A DNA stretch of 64,000 nt. Origin: CALROG01 sp943369755 (GTDB lineage Bacteria > Pseudomonadota > Gammaproteobacteria > Burkholderiales > Burkholderiaceae_C). The stretch covers positions 1 through 64,000 of the forward strand of contig CALROG020000014.1 in the NCBI GenBank assembly GCA_943369755.1, given 5' to 3'. The notes under the pieces are model-generated. The model had not been told where the DNA came from. It ran no database searches and saw nothing but the letters and a program-made list of their open reading frames with translations. The translations under genes were made by a program, and so were the position numbers. Below are positions 25,933 to 34,295 of this stretch, piece after piece (positions within the stretch are counted from its first letter, which is position 1; each line of letters opens with the position of its first letter).

Positions 25933-26841
25933 TTACGAAAGGGGTTTGCTGGCAGCCAATTCAGCCACGACGGCGCGCACACCGTCTTGCCAGGGCGGCA
26001 GATGAAGCCCGAAAACCTGGCGCAGGCGAGTGGTGTCCATGCGTGAATTGCCGGGGCGGGCGGCCGGTGTGGGGTATTGGGCTGACGCAATCGGGTTGAT
26101 GGCGCCAGCCCTGATGGCCATGCCTGCGGCCCGCGCCTGGGCCACGGCGAATGACGCGTATTCGTGCCATTGGGTTTCGCCTGCGGCCGCCAGGTGGTAG
26201 ATGCCCGCCAGCTCTTTGCCGGGCATGCCGCGCAAAGCCATGAGGGCGTGTGCCGTGACGTCGGCCATCAGTGCGGCGCGGGTGGGTGCGCCAAACTGGT
26301 CGGCTACCACGTTGAGGCTGTCGCGCTGCATGGCGGCGCGCAAGATCGATTTGAGAAAGTTGCTGCCCCAGCTGTCAAACACCCAGCTTGCGCGAAAAAT
26401 CAGATGTTGGGGGTTGTGCGCCGCAATGGCCCGCTCGCCGGCGAGCTTGCTTGCGCCATAGACGTTCAGCGGGGCGGTGGTGTCGGACTCGACCCATGCG
26501 CGCTCGCCGCTGCCATCGAACACATAGTCAGTGGAGTAGTGCACCAACCAGGCCCCGAGTTTTTCGGTTTCTTGAGCGAGTACTTCGCACGCTGTGCCGT
26601 TAATGGCCCGCGCCAGCTCGGGCTCAGTTTCGGCTTTGTCTACGGCGGTGTAGGCGGCGGCATTGACCACCACATCGGGTGCCAGGGTCCGAACGGTTTG
26701 AGCCAGGGCGTCGGTTTGCGTCAGGTCACCGCACAGCGGCGTGCTGGCCCGGTGCAGTGCGGTGACTTCACCCAGCGTAGCCAGGCTGCGCTGTAACTGC
26801 CAGCCCACTTGCCCCCGGGCACCCAACAGGAGAATTTTCAT
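25933..26841 (-). CDS. rfbD: dTDP-4-dehydrorhamnose reductase
   Basis: The 302-residue extended SDR reduces dTDP-4-keto-L-rhamnose to dTDP-L-rhamnose. It has the Rossmann GARGQVGWQL near the start, STDYVFDG, and the catalytic YGASKLAGE. Its ATG overlaps the rfbB stop by four bases, showing translational coupling. Confidence 0.95.
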   Translation of the reverse strand: MKILLLGARGQVGWQLQRSLATLGEVTALHRASTPLCGDLTQTDALAQTVRTLAPDVVVNAAAYTAVDKAETEPELARAINGTACEVLAQETEKLGAWLVHYSTDYVFDGSGERAWVESDTTAPLNVYGASKLAGERAIAAHNPQHLIFRASWVFDSWGSNFLKSILRAAMQRDSLNVVADQFGAPTRAALMADVTAHALMALRGMPGKELAGIYHLAAAGETQWHEYASFAVAQARAAGMAIRAGAINPIASAQYPTPAARPGNSRMDTTRLRQVFGLHLPPWQDGVRAVVAELAASKPLS

Positions 26842-27911
26842 GCGGCTTTCGCGAGGCCCTGGTATTGCTGATCAATCCACTGGCGGTAGCTACCGCTGGT
26901 AACGGACTCCACCCAGGCTTGATTGCCCAGATACCACTCTATGGTCTGGCGCATTCCGTCGTCAAAGGTGACTGTCGGAAGCCAACCCAGTTCGGCAGCA
27001 ATCTTGCGGTCGTCGATTGCATAGCGCCGGTCATGCCCGGGACGGTCTTTCACATGGGTAATCAGCGCGGCATGCGGCTCATTGCCTGGGCGCGGCCTGA
27101 CGGTATCGAGTGCCCGACAGATGGTGTGCACCACATCCATGTTGGCGCGTTCGGAACGCCCGCCCACGTTGTAGGTTTCGCCGGCCCGTCCCCGATCCAG
27201 CACCGTGCGAATCGCCGAACAGTGGTCGTCCACATGGAGCCAGTCGCGGATCTGCTGGCCGTCGCCGTACACCGGCAGCGGCTTGCCATTGAGCGCGTTC
27301 AGGATCATCAACGGGATCAGCTTCTCCGGGAACTGGCGCGGCCCATAGTTGTTGGAGCAGTTGGTGGTGAGCGTTGGCAGCCCAAAAGTGTGGTGGTAGG
27401 CACGCACAAAGTGGTCTGACGCAGCCTTGGACGCTGAGTACGGGCTGTTGGGCTCGTAGCGATGCGCTTCCGTGAAGGCTGGCGCGTCGGCGGTCAGCGA
27501 GCCAAATACTTCGTCGGTGGAGACTTGCAAAAACCGGAAGGCCGCCGCTTCGTTTGCAGGAAGCGACTTCCAGTACCCGAGTGTGACGTCCAGCAGGCTC
27601 AAGGTGCCCACCACATTGGTCTGGGCAAATGCCATTGGCCCGGTGATGGAGCGGTCTACATGGCTTTCGGCTGCGAAGTTGATGATCGCGCGCGGCTTGT
27701 GGCGGGCAAGTAGTTGGCCAACCAGCGCCGCGTCACCGATATCGCCATGCACAAAGTGGTAGCGCGGGTCGCCTGCCACCTCGCGCAGGTTTCCCGGGTG
27801 GCCCGCATAGGTCAGGAAATCGAGGTTGACGACCGGCTCGCTGTTGTCTTTTAACCATCCGAGCACGAATGCTGACCCGATAAAGCCACAGCCCCCTGTT
27901 ACCAGAATCAT
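26838..27911 (-). CDS. rfbB: dTDP-glucose 4,6-dehydratase
   Basis: I start at ATG 27911 because GAGG lies eight bases upstream and the protein then begins MILVTGGCGFIGSAF; the frame extends further upstream only by chance. The 357-residue SDR carries the STDEVFG, YSASKAASD and RDWLHVDDH blocks of RmlB. It supplies dTDP-4-keto-6-deoxyglucose to the other rfb enzymes. The operon order is GT2, rfbB, rfbD, rfbA, rfbC. Confidence 0.95.
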   Translation of the reverse strand: MILVTGGCGFIGSAFVLGWLKDNSEPVVNLDFLTYAGHPGNLREVAGDPRYHFVHGDIGDAALVGQLLARHKPRAIINFAAESHVDRSITGPMAFAQTNVVGTLSLLDVTLGYWKSLPANEAAAFRFLQVSTDEVFGSLTADAPAFTEAHRYEPNSPYSASKAASDHFVRAYHHTFGLPTLTTNCSNNYGPRQFPEKLIPLMILNALNGKPLPVYGDGQQIRDWLHVDDHCSAIRTVLDRGRAGETYNVGGRSERANMDVVHTICRALDTVRPRPGNEPHAALITHVKDRPGHDRRYAIDDRKIAAELGWLPTVTFDDGMRQTIEWYLGNQAWVESVTSGSYRQWIDQQYQGLAKAA

Positions 27912-27979
27912 TCTTTTCACCTCATAGCATGGACCAAACAAACAGCCCTGAATTCTATCGGCTGCGCTGGTGTGCTGCC

Positions 27980-28960
27980 CTAGACCTGGCCGAACGCCAG
28001 CGCCAGGCTGTAGGCGAGTTGCGCAGCGGCTCCTTCGCGCCGTACCCCGCTGGCCCGCAGGCGTTGCATGCGTGTCCATGGTGCGCCCGCGCGGGCCTGC
28101 CTGAAGCGCGCCAGTACCATGCGGTTTTCCGGGGTCAATGCACCAGGGATGCAGTCCAGCGCCTGCATATTCAGGTCGGTCCAGCGACGCAGGTCCCCGG
28201 CCCACAGGCGGCGCAAGCGGTGCCACCGTGCGGCCAGGCTGCGGTTTTCGCCCATGGCGTTGCCCGGGTGCTGCCGGTACTGGACAAATATCGATGGGTC
28301 GTACACCAGCGTGCCACCGGCCGCGCTGACCAGCAGGTAGGCCAGCCAGTCGTGCGCGGCCACCCGATTCCCCGGCACCTGCTGCATGAGTGCGCGTGCC
28401 GCAGCGTTGACCATCATGGTGTTGCCGCCACAGACGTTGTGAGCCAGGGCGCGCGCAAAAGTGCATTCAGCAGGGGCTGCGCGTGATTCGCCGAGCACGG
28501 CACCGGCGGCGTTGATGTATTCAGTGCGGGCGCAATACAGGGCAGGCGCTGGCCCGGCCGCGCGCAGCGCCTGAATAGACGCCTCAAGCCGTTTCGGCAG
28601 CCAGATGTCGTCTTGATCGCAGAACGCAAAATAGTCAGCCACCAGCGTCGGCGAATGGACCAGCGACATGTAGTTGGCAGCGAAACCTGCCTTCGGGCCC
28701 TGGACCACCTGAACGCGGGCCTTGGGATGGTTGTTCTTGAATGCCTCTATGACCTGCAGCGTTGCGTCGGTGGAGCCGTCGTCTGAAACCCACAGTGTCC
28801 AGTCTGTATGGGTTTGGGCTGCGATGGATTCGAGCTGGGCCGGCAAATGCGTTTCGCCGTCAAGCGTGCACAGCAACACGGCCACATGGTTACCATTTGA
28901 CACGCTGCGAGGCAAGCCTTGCGCCGGGCTCCCTACAATGGACGCCTGACTATCGAACAT
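27980..28960 (-). CDS. Family 2 glycosyltransferase (possible rhamnosyltransferase)
   Basis: The product (about 326 residues from ATG 28960, which has GAGGG five bases upstream; a GTG at 28972 is the alternative) has the GT2 opening VAVLLCTLDGETHLPAQLES, donor site SDDGSTDAT and the DxD-like FCDQDDIW. It leads the rfb operon, so use of dTDP-L-rhamnose is the simplest guess. The start lies close to the divergent WecA-like gene. Confidence 0.85.
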   Translation of the reverse strand: MFDSQASIVGSPAQGLPRSVSNGNHVAVLLCTLDGETHLPAQLESIAAQTHTDWTLWVSDDGSTDATLQVIEAFKNNHPKARVQVVQGPKAGFAANYMSLVHSPTLVADYFAFCDQDDIWLPKRLEASIQALRAAGPAPALYCARTEYINAAGAVLGESRAAPAECTFARALAHNVCGGNTMMVNAAARALMQQVPGNRVAAHDWLAYLLVSAAGGTLVYDPSIFVQYRQHPGNAMGENRSLAARWHRLRRLWAGDLRRWTDLNMQALDCIPGALTPENRMVLARFRQARAGAPWTRMQRLRASGVRREGAAAQLAYSLALAFGQV

Positions 28961-28974
28961 TCGCGCCCTCACAC

Positions 28975-30078
28975 ATGCTAGGCTTGGCCTTCGTTGCCTT
29001 CATTTTCAGTCTGTTTGTTTCGCTGATGTTGATCCGTCACGCGAGGCGGCATGCCCATCGCTACGCCGAGGGCCTGCCCCAACGGTTTCACCTTGGCCAT
29101 ATCCCGCGTTTGGGTGGTGTCGCCATTTTCGCCGGAGTTGCAGCCGGCGTACTCACGGCCCCACTTTTACTGGCGCTGGGTGTTTCTACCAATGTATCGA
29201 TTTCGTTCAAAGACTGGGGATTGTGGTGCCTGGCGCTGGCACCCATCGTCGCCGGTGGTGTCTATGAAGACCTCACAGCCCGGTTGTCCGCCCGTTGGCG
29301 CTTGCTGATCACCGGCGGGGCCGCGGCGCTGGCGTGCTGGGCCATGGGACTGCAAGTGCCGCGCCTTGGCATGGACTGGATCGACGGGTTCTGGCTTGCG
29401 ATGCCGCTCTTTGGTGTGGCCCTGGCATTCATCGGCTTGGCTGGGCTGCCGCATGCGCTCAACATCATCGACGGTTTCAATGGGCTGGCGGGCATTGTTA
29501 CTGCACTTGTCTGTCTGGCGCTGGCCCACGTGGCGTTGCAAGTGGGCGACCGGCAAATTGCCGCCTTTATGTTGGTCACGGTGGGGGCTACCGCAGGCTT
29601 TTTGTACTGGAACTACCCGCGCGGGCTGATGTTCGCCGGTGACGGAGGTGCCTACCTCTGGGGCGGCTCTATCGCGCTGGGGGCCATCATGTTGGTGAGT
29701 CGGCATCAGGAAGTCTCGCCCTGGTTCCCGATGCTGCTGACCATCTACCCGGTGTGGGAGGTGATTTTTTCGACCTACCGCAAGGTGGCGCGAGGCGTGT
29801 CGCCCACCGTGCCGGACTCGATCCATTTCCATATGCTGATCTACCGGCGCATTGTGCGCGGTGTCTTTCACGACGACGAGACTCGCCGCATGCTGATCCG
29901 CAACAACCGCACTTCGCCCTACCTTTGGGGGTTCACCGGGCTCACAGTGGTGCCTGCGGTACTGTTTTGGAACAACACGCCCGTGTTGATGCTGTTCTGC
30001 GCGCTTTTTGTCGTCTCTTACTTGTGGATGTACATCAGCATCATCCGCTTCAAAGTGCCACGCTGGCTGCGCCGCTAG
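28975..30078 (+). CDS. MraY/WecA family undecaprenyl-phosphate sugar-1-phosphate transferase
   Basis: From ATG 28975 (MLGLAFVAF) the 367-residue protein has about ten membrane segments, HIPRLGGVAIF near residue 40, the catalytic NIIDGFNGLAG loop and GDGGAYLWGG. These match WecA-type enzymes that load HexNAc-1-phosphate onto the lipid carrier to begin O-antigen or other surface glycans. The frame is open upstream of this ATG but that part is antisense to the GT2 gene. A TACAAT hexamer at 28934-28939 may be its -10. Confidence 0.88.
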   Translation: MLGLAFVAFIFSLFVSLMLIRHARRHAHRYAEGLPQRFHLGHIPRLGGVAIFAGVAAGVLTAPLLLALGVSTNVSISFKDWGLWCLALAPIVAGGVYEDLTARLSARWRLLITGGAAALACWAMGLQVPRLGMDWIDGFWLAMPLFGVALAFIGLAGLPHALNIIDGFNGLAGIVTALVCLALAHVALQVGDRQIAAFMLVTVGATAGFLYWNYPRGLMFAGDGGAYLWGGSIALGAIMLVSRHQEVSPWFPMLLTIYPVWEVIFSTYRKVARGVSPTVPDSIHFHMLIYRRIVRGVFHDDETRRMLIRNNRTSPYLWGFTGLTVVPAVLFWNNTPVLMLFCALFVVSYLWMYISIIRFKVPRWLRR

Positions 30079-30141
30079 GCCCTGGGTGCGCGCGCCCGCG
30101 GATGCGGCACAATTTGCGGGTTGCCAACTGAAACCCGCGCC

Positions 30142-31035
30142 ATGACCACAGATAACCTCAACATCGCTCCGCGTGACAAGGCCGAGATCCTGGCCCAGGC
30201 GCTGCCCTACATACGCAAGTTCCACGGCAAGACCATGGTCATCAAATATGGCGGCAATGCCATGACCGACCCGGAGCTGCAGGCCGACTTTGCCGAAGAC
30301 GTGGTGTTGCTCAAGCTGGTGGGCATGAACCCGGTGGTGGTACACGGCGGTGGCCCACAGATTGAAACCGCGCTGAACCGCTTGGGCAAGAAGGGCGAAT
30401 TCATCCAAGGCATGCGTGTGACCGATGCCGAAACCATGGAGGTGGTGGAGTGGGTGCTGGCCGGTGAGGTGCAGCAAGACATCGTGGGCCTGATCAATCA
30501 GGCCGGCGGCAAGGCAGTGGGCCTGACCGGGCGCGATGGCGGCATGATCCGCGCGCGCAAGCTCAAGATGGTTGACAGCAACGACCCGTCCAAAGAGCAC
30601 GATGTGGGCCAGGTCGGCGACATCGTCTCGATTGACCCGAGCGTGGTCAAGGCCTTGCAAGACGACCAGTTCATCCCGGTGATCAGCCCGATCGGCTTCG
30701 GTGAGCAGAATGAAAGCTACAACATCAATGCCGACGTGGTGGCCGGCAAGCTGGCCATCGTGCTCAAGGCCGAGAAGCTGGTGCTGCTCACAAATACCCC
30801 CGGCGTGCTGGACAAAACCGGCAAGTTGCTGACCGACCTGACGGCTCGCGAAATTGACGAGCTGTTTGCTGACGGCACTATCTCCGGCGGCATGCTGCCC
30901 AAGATCGCTGGCGCGCTGGACGCAGCCAAGAGCGGCGTCAACTCGGTTCACATCATTGACGGCCGCGTGCCCCATGCCATGTTGCTCGAGATTCTGACCG
31001 AGCAGGCCTACGGAACAATGATTCGAAGCCACTGA
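30142..31035 (+). CDS. argB: Acetylglutamate kinase
   Basis: The 297-residue kinase phosphorylates N-acetylglutamate in arginine synthesis. It shows MVIKYGGNAM, VVVHGGGPQIE, GLTGRDGGMI and the C-terminal GGMLPKI block. ATG 30142 gives the usual length; the frame also contains an upstream TTG. Its stop overlaps the response-regulator start (TGATG). Confidence 0.96.
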   Translation: MTTDNLNIAPRDKAEILAQALPYIRKFHGKTMVIKYGGNAMTDPELQADFAEDVVLLKLVGMNPVVVHGGGPQIETALNRLGKKGEFIQGMRVTDAETMEVVEWVLAGEVQQDIVGLINQAGGKAVGLTGRDGGMIRARKLKMVDSNDPSKEHDVGQVGDIVSIDPSVVKALQDDQFIPVISPIGFGEQNESYNINADVVAGKLAIVLKAEKLVLLTNTPGVLDKTGKLLTDLTAREIDELFADGTISGGMLPKIAGALDAAKSGVNSVHIIDGRVPHAMLLEILTEQAYGTMIRSH

Positions 31036-31733
31036 TGCGCCTGCTTCTGGTTGAAGACGACGTGATGGTCGCCAGCGGCATCAAGCTGGGGCTGGGCGAC
31101 GCGGGTTACGCGGTGGACTGGGTGGGCAGCGGCGAGCGCGCCGAAGAGGTTCTCAAGACCGAGGTCTTTGACGCCGCCATCATCGACATCGGTCTGCCCA
31201 ATATGGATGGGCTTGAGCTGACTCGCCGACTGCGCCGGCCCGAAGTGGCCAGCCATGCGATGCCGGTGCTGATTTTGACCGCGCGGGACGCCCTGCACGA
31301 CCGGGTGCAGGGGCTGGACCTCGGGGCTGACGACTACATGGTCAAACCCTTCGAGTTGCCCGAGCTGTTGGCCCGCTTGCGGGCATTGCTGCGCCGATCG
31401 CAGGCGGCCACATCGGCGGTGCTGAGTTTCGGGCCGATCGAGCTGGACACCGCCAACCGGCGTGCCACCGCCAACCGCAATGGCCTGCACCAGCCGATCG
31501 AGCTGGGCCCGCGTGAATGGACAGTGATGGAGTACCTGCTGATCAATGCCCCCAAACCGGCCAGCAAGGAAAAACTGCTGCAGGCCCTGACCGGCTGGGA
31601 CAAGGAAATTACGCCCAACGCGGTTGAGGTCTACATCTCGCGCCTGCGCGGCAAGCTGGAGCCGCACGGGGTGGCGTTGCGGTCGATTCGTGGCTTCGGT
31701 TACCGGCTGGAACTGCTAGAGCCGGGGCCATGA
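31035..31733 (+). CDS. OmpR-family response regulator (QseB-like)
   Basis: The 232-residue regulator has a receiver domain with acidic pocket EDD (7-9), phosphoacceptor D51 in IIDIGLPNMDG and K104 in VKPF, then a winged-helix DNA-binding domain (about 130-228) with the terminal RGFGYRL. It overlaps argB and the kinase gene at its ends, so the three are one transcription unit. Target genes are not evident here. Confidence 0.92.
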   Translation: MRLLLVEDDVMVASGIKLGLGDAGYAVDWVGSGERAEEVLKTEVFDAAIIDIGLPNMDGLELTRRLRRPEVASHAMPVLILTARDALHDRVQGLDLGADDYMVKPFELPELLARLRALLRRSQAATSAVLSFGPIELDTANRRATANRNGLHQPIELGPREWTVMEYLLINAPKPASKEKLLQALTGWDKEITPNAVEVYISRLRGKLEPHGVALRSIRGFGYRLELLEPGP

Positions 31734-33157
31734 GCCAGGCCCCGCGCGCGCCGACCATGACCGGCGGCCTGCAGCGGCGCTTGTTGGTCATGTTGCTGGT
31801 GCCACTGGTCTTGCTGGCGCTGCTCAATGCCTGGCTGGACTACCGCTCTGCTGACAACGTGGCTTTGCAGCAAGACCAGCGCTTGCTGGCCCTGGTTCCG
31901 CTGCTGGCTGACTCGGTGATTGCTGCCGAAGTGCGTTTGGGCGAAGGCCCGGTGTTGCTGCTTGCGCCGGCGGTGGAGGAGTTTTTGAAAGAACGCCCCG
32001 GCTTCGCGGGCATTGCCATTCTTGATGCAGATGGCCGGGCATTGCGCGGCGACGACTGGCTGGCCGGTCTGCCGCCGACCACCTACGATCCGGATTTTCA
32101 CAGCGAAGAAAACCAGGGCGCGACCTGGCGCATCGTGCGCCAGCGGGTGCAGTCGGTGGTGGGCGAAATCACGGTGGTTCTGGCCGATGGCTCCGACCCG
32201 CGCCAGCAATGGGCGCGCTCGATTTTGTTCAAGGTGTTGCTGCCCAATCTGGTGCTGATCATTGCCGCCGCGTTCGCGGTTAACTGGGCCGTCAGACGCG
32301 CGCTGAAACCGTTGCTGGACCTGAAAGAAGCTGTAGAGCACCGCTCGCCACGCGACCTGAGTGCGATTGACGAACAAGCCTCACCCGAAGAGGCGCGCCC
32401 GCTGGTGCAGTCGCTGAACCGTCTGTTTGGTCTGGTCAATGCGCAGGCTGAAAGCCAGCGCCGCTTTGTGGCTGATGCGGCGCACCAGCTACGCACCCCG
32501 CTGGCCGGCTTGCAGGCGCAGGTGGAGGCCTGGGCCCAGGCCGCGAACCTGGGCGGGTCGCCCGGCGGTGGTGGGGGTGGCAGTGGTGGGGCCGTGACCC
32601 TTCGCGCCGAGCAAATCAACAAGCTGCGCGGTGCGGCACGGCGCACCTCGCAACTGGCCAACCAGCTTTTGGCGCTGTCGCGTGCCGACGCGCGCGCCAT
32701 GCACGCCCAGCCAATGCAGCGGGTGGACCTCAAAGACCTTTGCGAGACCATGCTGGAAATGCACCTTGACGCGGCCAGCGCCAAACGCATCGACCTGGGC
32801 CTGGACGCCCAGCCTGCACAAGTGATGGGGCACGAATGGTTGCTGCGCGAATTGCTGAGCAACGTGGTCAACAACGCGGTGAAGTACACGCCGGAAGGCG
32901 GCACCGTGACCATCCGTTGCGGTCTGCGTGAAGCGGTGCCCTATGTCGAGGTCGAGGACGACGGCCCCGGCATCGCGCACAGCGAGCGCGCGCACGTGCT
33001 TGAACGCTTCTATCGGGTGCAGGGTACGCCGGGCGATGGCAACGGCCTGGGCCTGGCCATTGCTGACGAGATTGCGCGTGCCCACCACAGCCAACTTGAG
33101 CTTGACAGCGGCAATGCCGGGAGAGGCCTGAAAGTCCGGCTGGCGTTCCCCGGCTGA
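31730..33157 (+). CDS. Sensor histidine kinase (QseC-like) with Gly-rich insert
   Basis: The 475-residue kinase has an N-terminal membrane helix (about 15-35), a periplasmic sensor, a second helix (about 165-188), a HAMP-like linker, and the HisKA motif VADAAHQLRTPLAG with H252. The ATP domain shows NVVNNAVKYT, DDGPGIA and GNGLGLAIAD. Between the two DHp helices lies a glycine run (about residues 272-285) that is not usual in QseC. It overlaps the regulator gene by four bases. Confidence 0.9.
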   Translation: MSQAPRAPTMTGGLQRRLLVMLLVPLVLLALLNAWLDYRSADNVALQQDQRLLALVPLLADSVIAAEVRLGEGPVLLLAPAVEEFLKERPGFAGIAILDADGRALRGDDWLAGLPPTTYDPDFHSEENQGATWRIVRQRVQSVVGEITVVLADGSDPRQQWARSILFKVLLPNLVLIIAAAFAVNWAVRRALKPLLDLKEAVEHRSPRDLSAIDEQASPEEARPLVQSLNRLFGLVNAQAESQRRFVADAAHQLRTPLAGLQAQVEAWAQAANLGGSPGGGGGGSGGAVTLRAEQINKLRGAARRTSQLANQLLALSRADARAMHAQPMQRVDLKDLCETMLEMHLDAASAKRIDLGLDAQPAQVMGHEWLLRELLSNVVNNAVKYTPEGGTVTIRCGLREAVPYVEVEDDGPGIAHSERAHVLERFYRVQGTPGDGNGLGLAIADEIARAHHSQLELDSGNAGRGLKVRLAFPG

Positions 33158-33242
33158 CGGCCATTTATCAACCACAGCACACCCCCGGGAAAACCTCCGG
33201 TGCGCGTGTGCGAGAATCAATTTCACACATCTTTTGCCCGCC

Positions 33243-33884
33243 ATGCCTGACGCCGAGACCAGCCACCTGACCCTCCCTCCCGCCGGCGATTCGGTGGTGC
33301 CGGTGCGTAAGCGCCCCAAGCCCGGCGAGCGGCGGGTTCAGATTCTGGAAGCCCTGGCCACCATGCTGGAGCAACCCGGTTCCGAGCGCATCACCACTGC
33401 GGCGCTCGCTGGGCGGCTGGAGGTCAGCGAGGCGGCGCTGTACCGCCACTTTGCCAGCAAGGCCCAGATGTTCGAGGGTCTGATTGAATTCATCGAACAG
33501 ACCGTGTTCACGCTGATCAATCAGATCACTGAGCGCGAATCCACCGGCAACGCCCAGGCCGCCAAGGTGGTGGCCATGCTGCTGCAGTTTGGCGAGAAAA
33601 ATCCCGGCATGACGCGCGTGATGGTGGGCGACGCGCTGGTGTTTGAAAACGAGCGCCTGCAAGCACGCATGAACCAGTTTTTTGACAAGATTGAAGCCAC
33701 GCTGCGCCAGAGCCTGCGCGGCGCAGCCGAGGCCGACGGCTCGGCCACGCCCAGCGTGGATGCCCAGGTCCGTGCCTCGGTTTTGACCGCCTTTGTGGTC
33801 GGCCGCCTGCAGCGCTTTGCGCGCTCGGGCTTCAAGCGCGTACCTTCAGAGCACCTGGAAGCCAGCCTCGCCCAGATGCTCTGA
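33243..33884 (+). CDS. slmA: Nucleoid occlusion factor SlmA, TetR family
   Basis: The 213-residue protein has a TetR DNA-binding helix pair ITTAALAGRLEVSEAALYRHFASKAQMFEGLI and the SlmA C-terminal MLLQFGEKNPGMTRVMVGDALVFE. SlmA binds chromosomal sites and blocks FtsZ assembly over the nucleoid. ATG 33243 is preferred to the in-frame TTG at 33234. Family identity is clear from the C-terminal block. Confidence 0.92.
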   Translation: MPDAETSHLTLPPAGDSVVPVRKRPKPGERRVQILEALATMLEQPGSERITTAALAGRLEVSEAALYRHFASKAQMFEGLIEFIEQTVFTLINQITERESTGNAQAAKVVAMLLQFGEKNPGMTRVMVGDALVFENERLQARMNQFFDKIEATLRQSLRGAAEADGSATPSVDAQVRASVLTAFVVGRLQRFARSGFKRVPSEHLEASLAQML

Positions 33885-33888
33885 GGCC

Positions 33889-34290
33889 ATTCTGCCCATC
33901 CGCCTCGCAGGCGCCGATGTGGCGCTACTAGCTTCGGGGGCGGCCTATCTGCCTCAATTCAATTCCCTGCTGGTGGCCGAAACCGGCGCCGCGCGCATGG
34001 TGTTTCTGGGCGACTTTCTGCGTTCGACGTGTTCGCCCGCAGCCGACGCTCTGGGTGCGCTGGAGCGCTGGCGCACCCGACACTCGGGCTGACGCTGGTG
34101 CGTGGCAACCATGCCGAATTTGCCAACGACCCGCCGGCCACGCTTGGTGTCCGTGTGGTCGACGAGCCGCTGACGATGGGTGCCTTCGCGCTTGCGGGCC
34201 ATTGGTACCCCTGTAGGCGCCTCGCTGGCAGGGCCAATGATCTCCCGAGACGGCTTTGTTTCTGGTTGGGCGACGAAGCGTTGCACCCGG
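33889..34290 (+). pseudogene. Decayed PdeM-like metallophosphoesterase
   Basis: Two frames together spell fragments of a ligase-associated (PdeM-type) phosphoesterase. The first reads GAAYLPQFNSLLVAE, ARMVFLGDF and ALERWRTRHSG, then stops at TGA near 34090. The second, offset by one base, continues LTLVRGNH, FANDPPATLGVRVVDEP and LRRLCFWLGDEAL-like sequence. Restoring one C in the GGGC run would join them. The DLHLGK metal motif expected after LLVAE is deleted, and the AGHxHP motif reads AGHWYP. It is followed without a gap by the end of the reverse-strand FG-GAP gene. Confidence 0.72.
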
Positions 34291-34295
34291 TAAGC

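Noticed and set aside
26838..28466. Extended rfbB frame with about 185 extra N-terminal residues
   Set aside because: The extension is antisense-like sequence over the GT2 gene; a good ribosome site and the standard RmlB start are at 27911.
29167..31032. A 621-codon reverse-strand open frame opposite the WecA-like and argB genes
   Set aside because: It crosses two unrelated, well-recognised plus-strand genes and has no motif of its own.
33206..33228. TGTGCGAGAA...TTTCACA near slmA as a fourth CRP-type site
   Set aside because: The half sites are imperfect and the spacer is not six bases.
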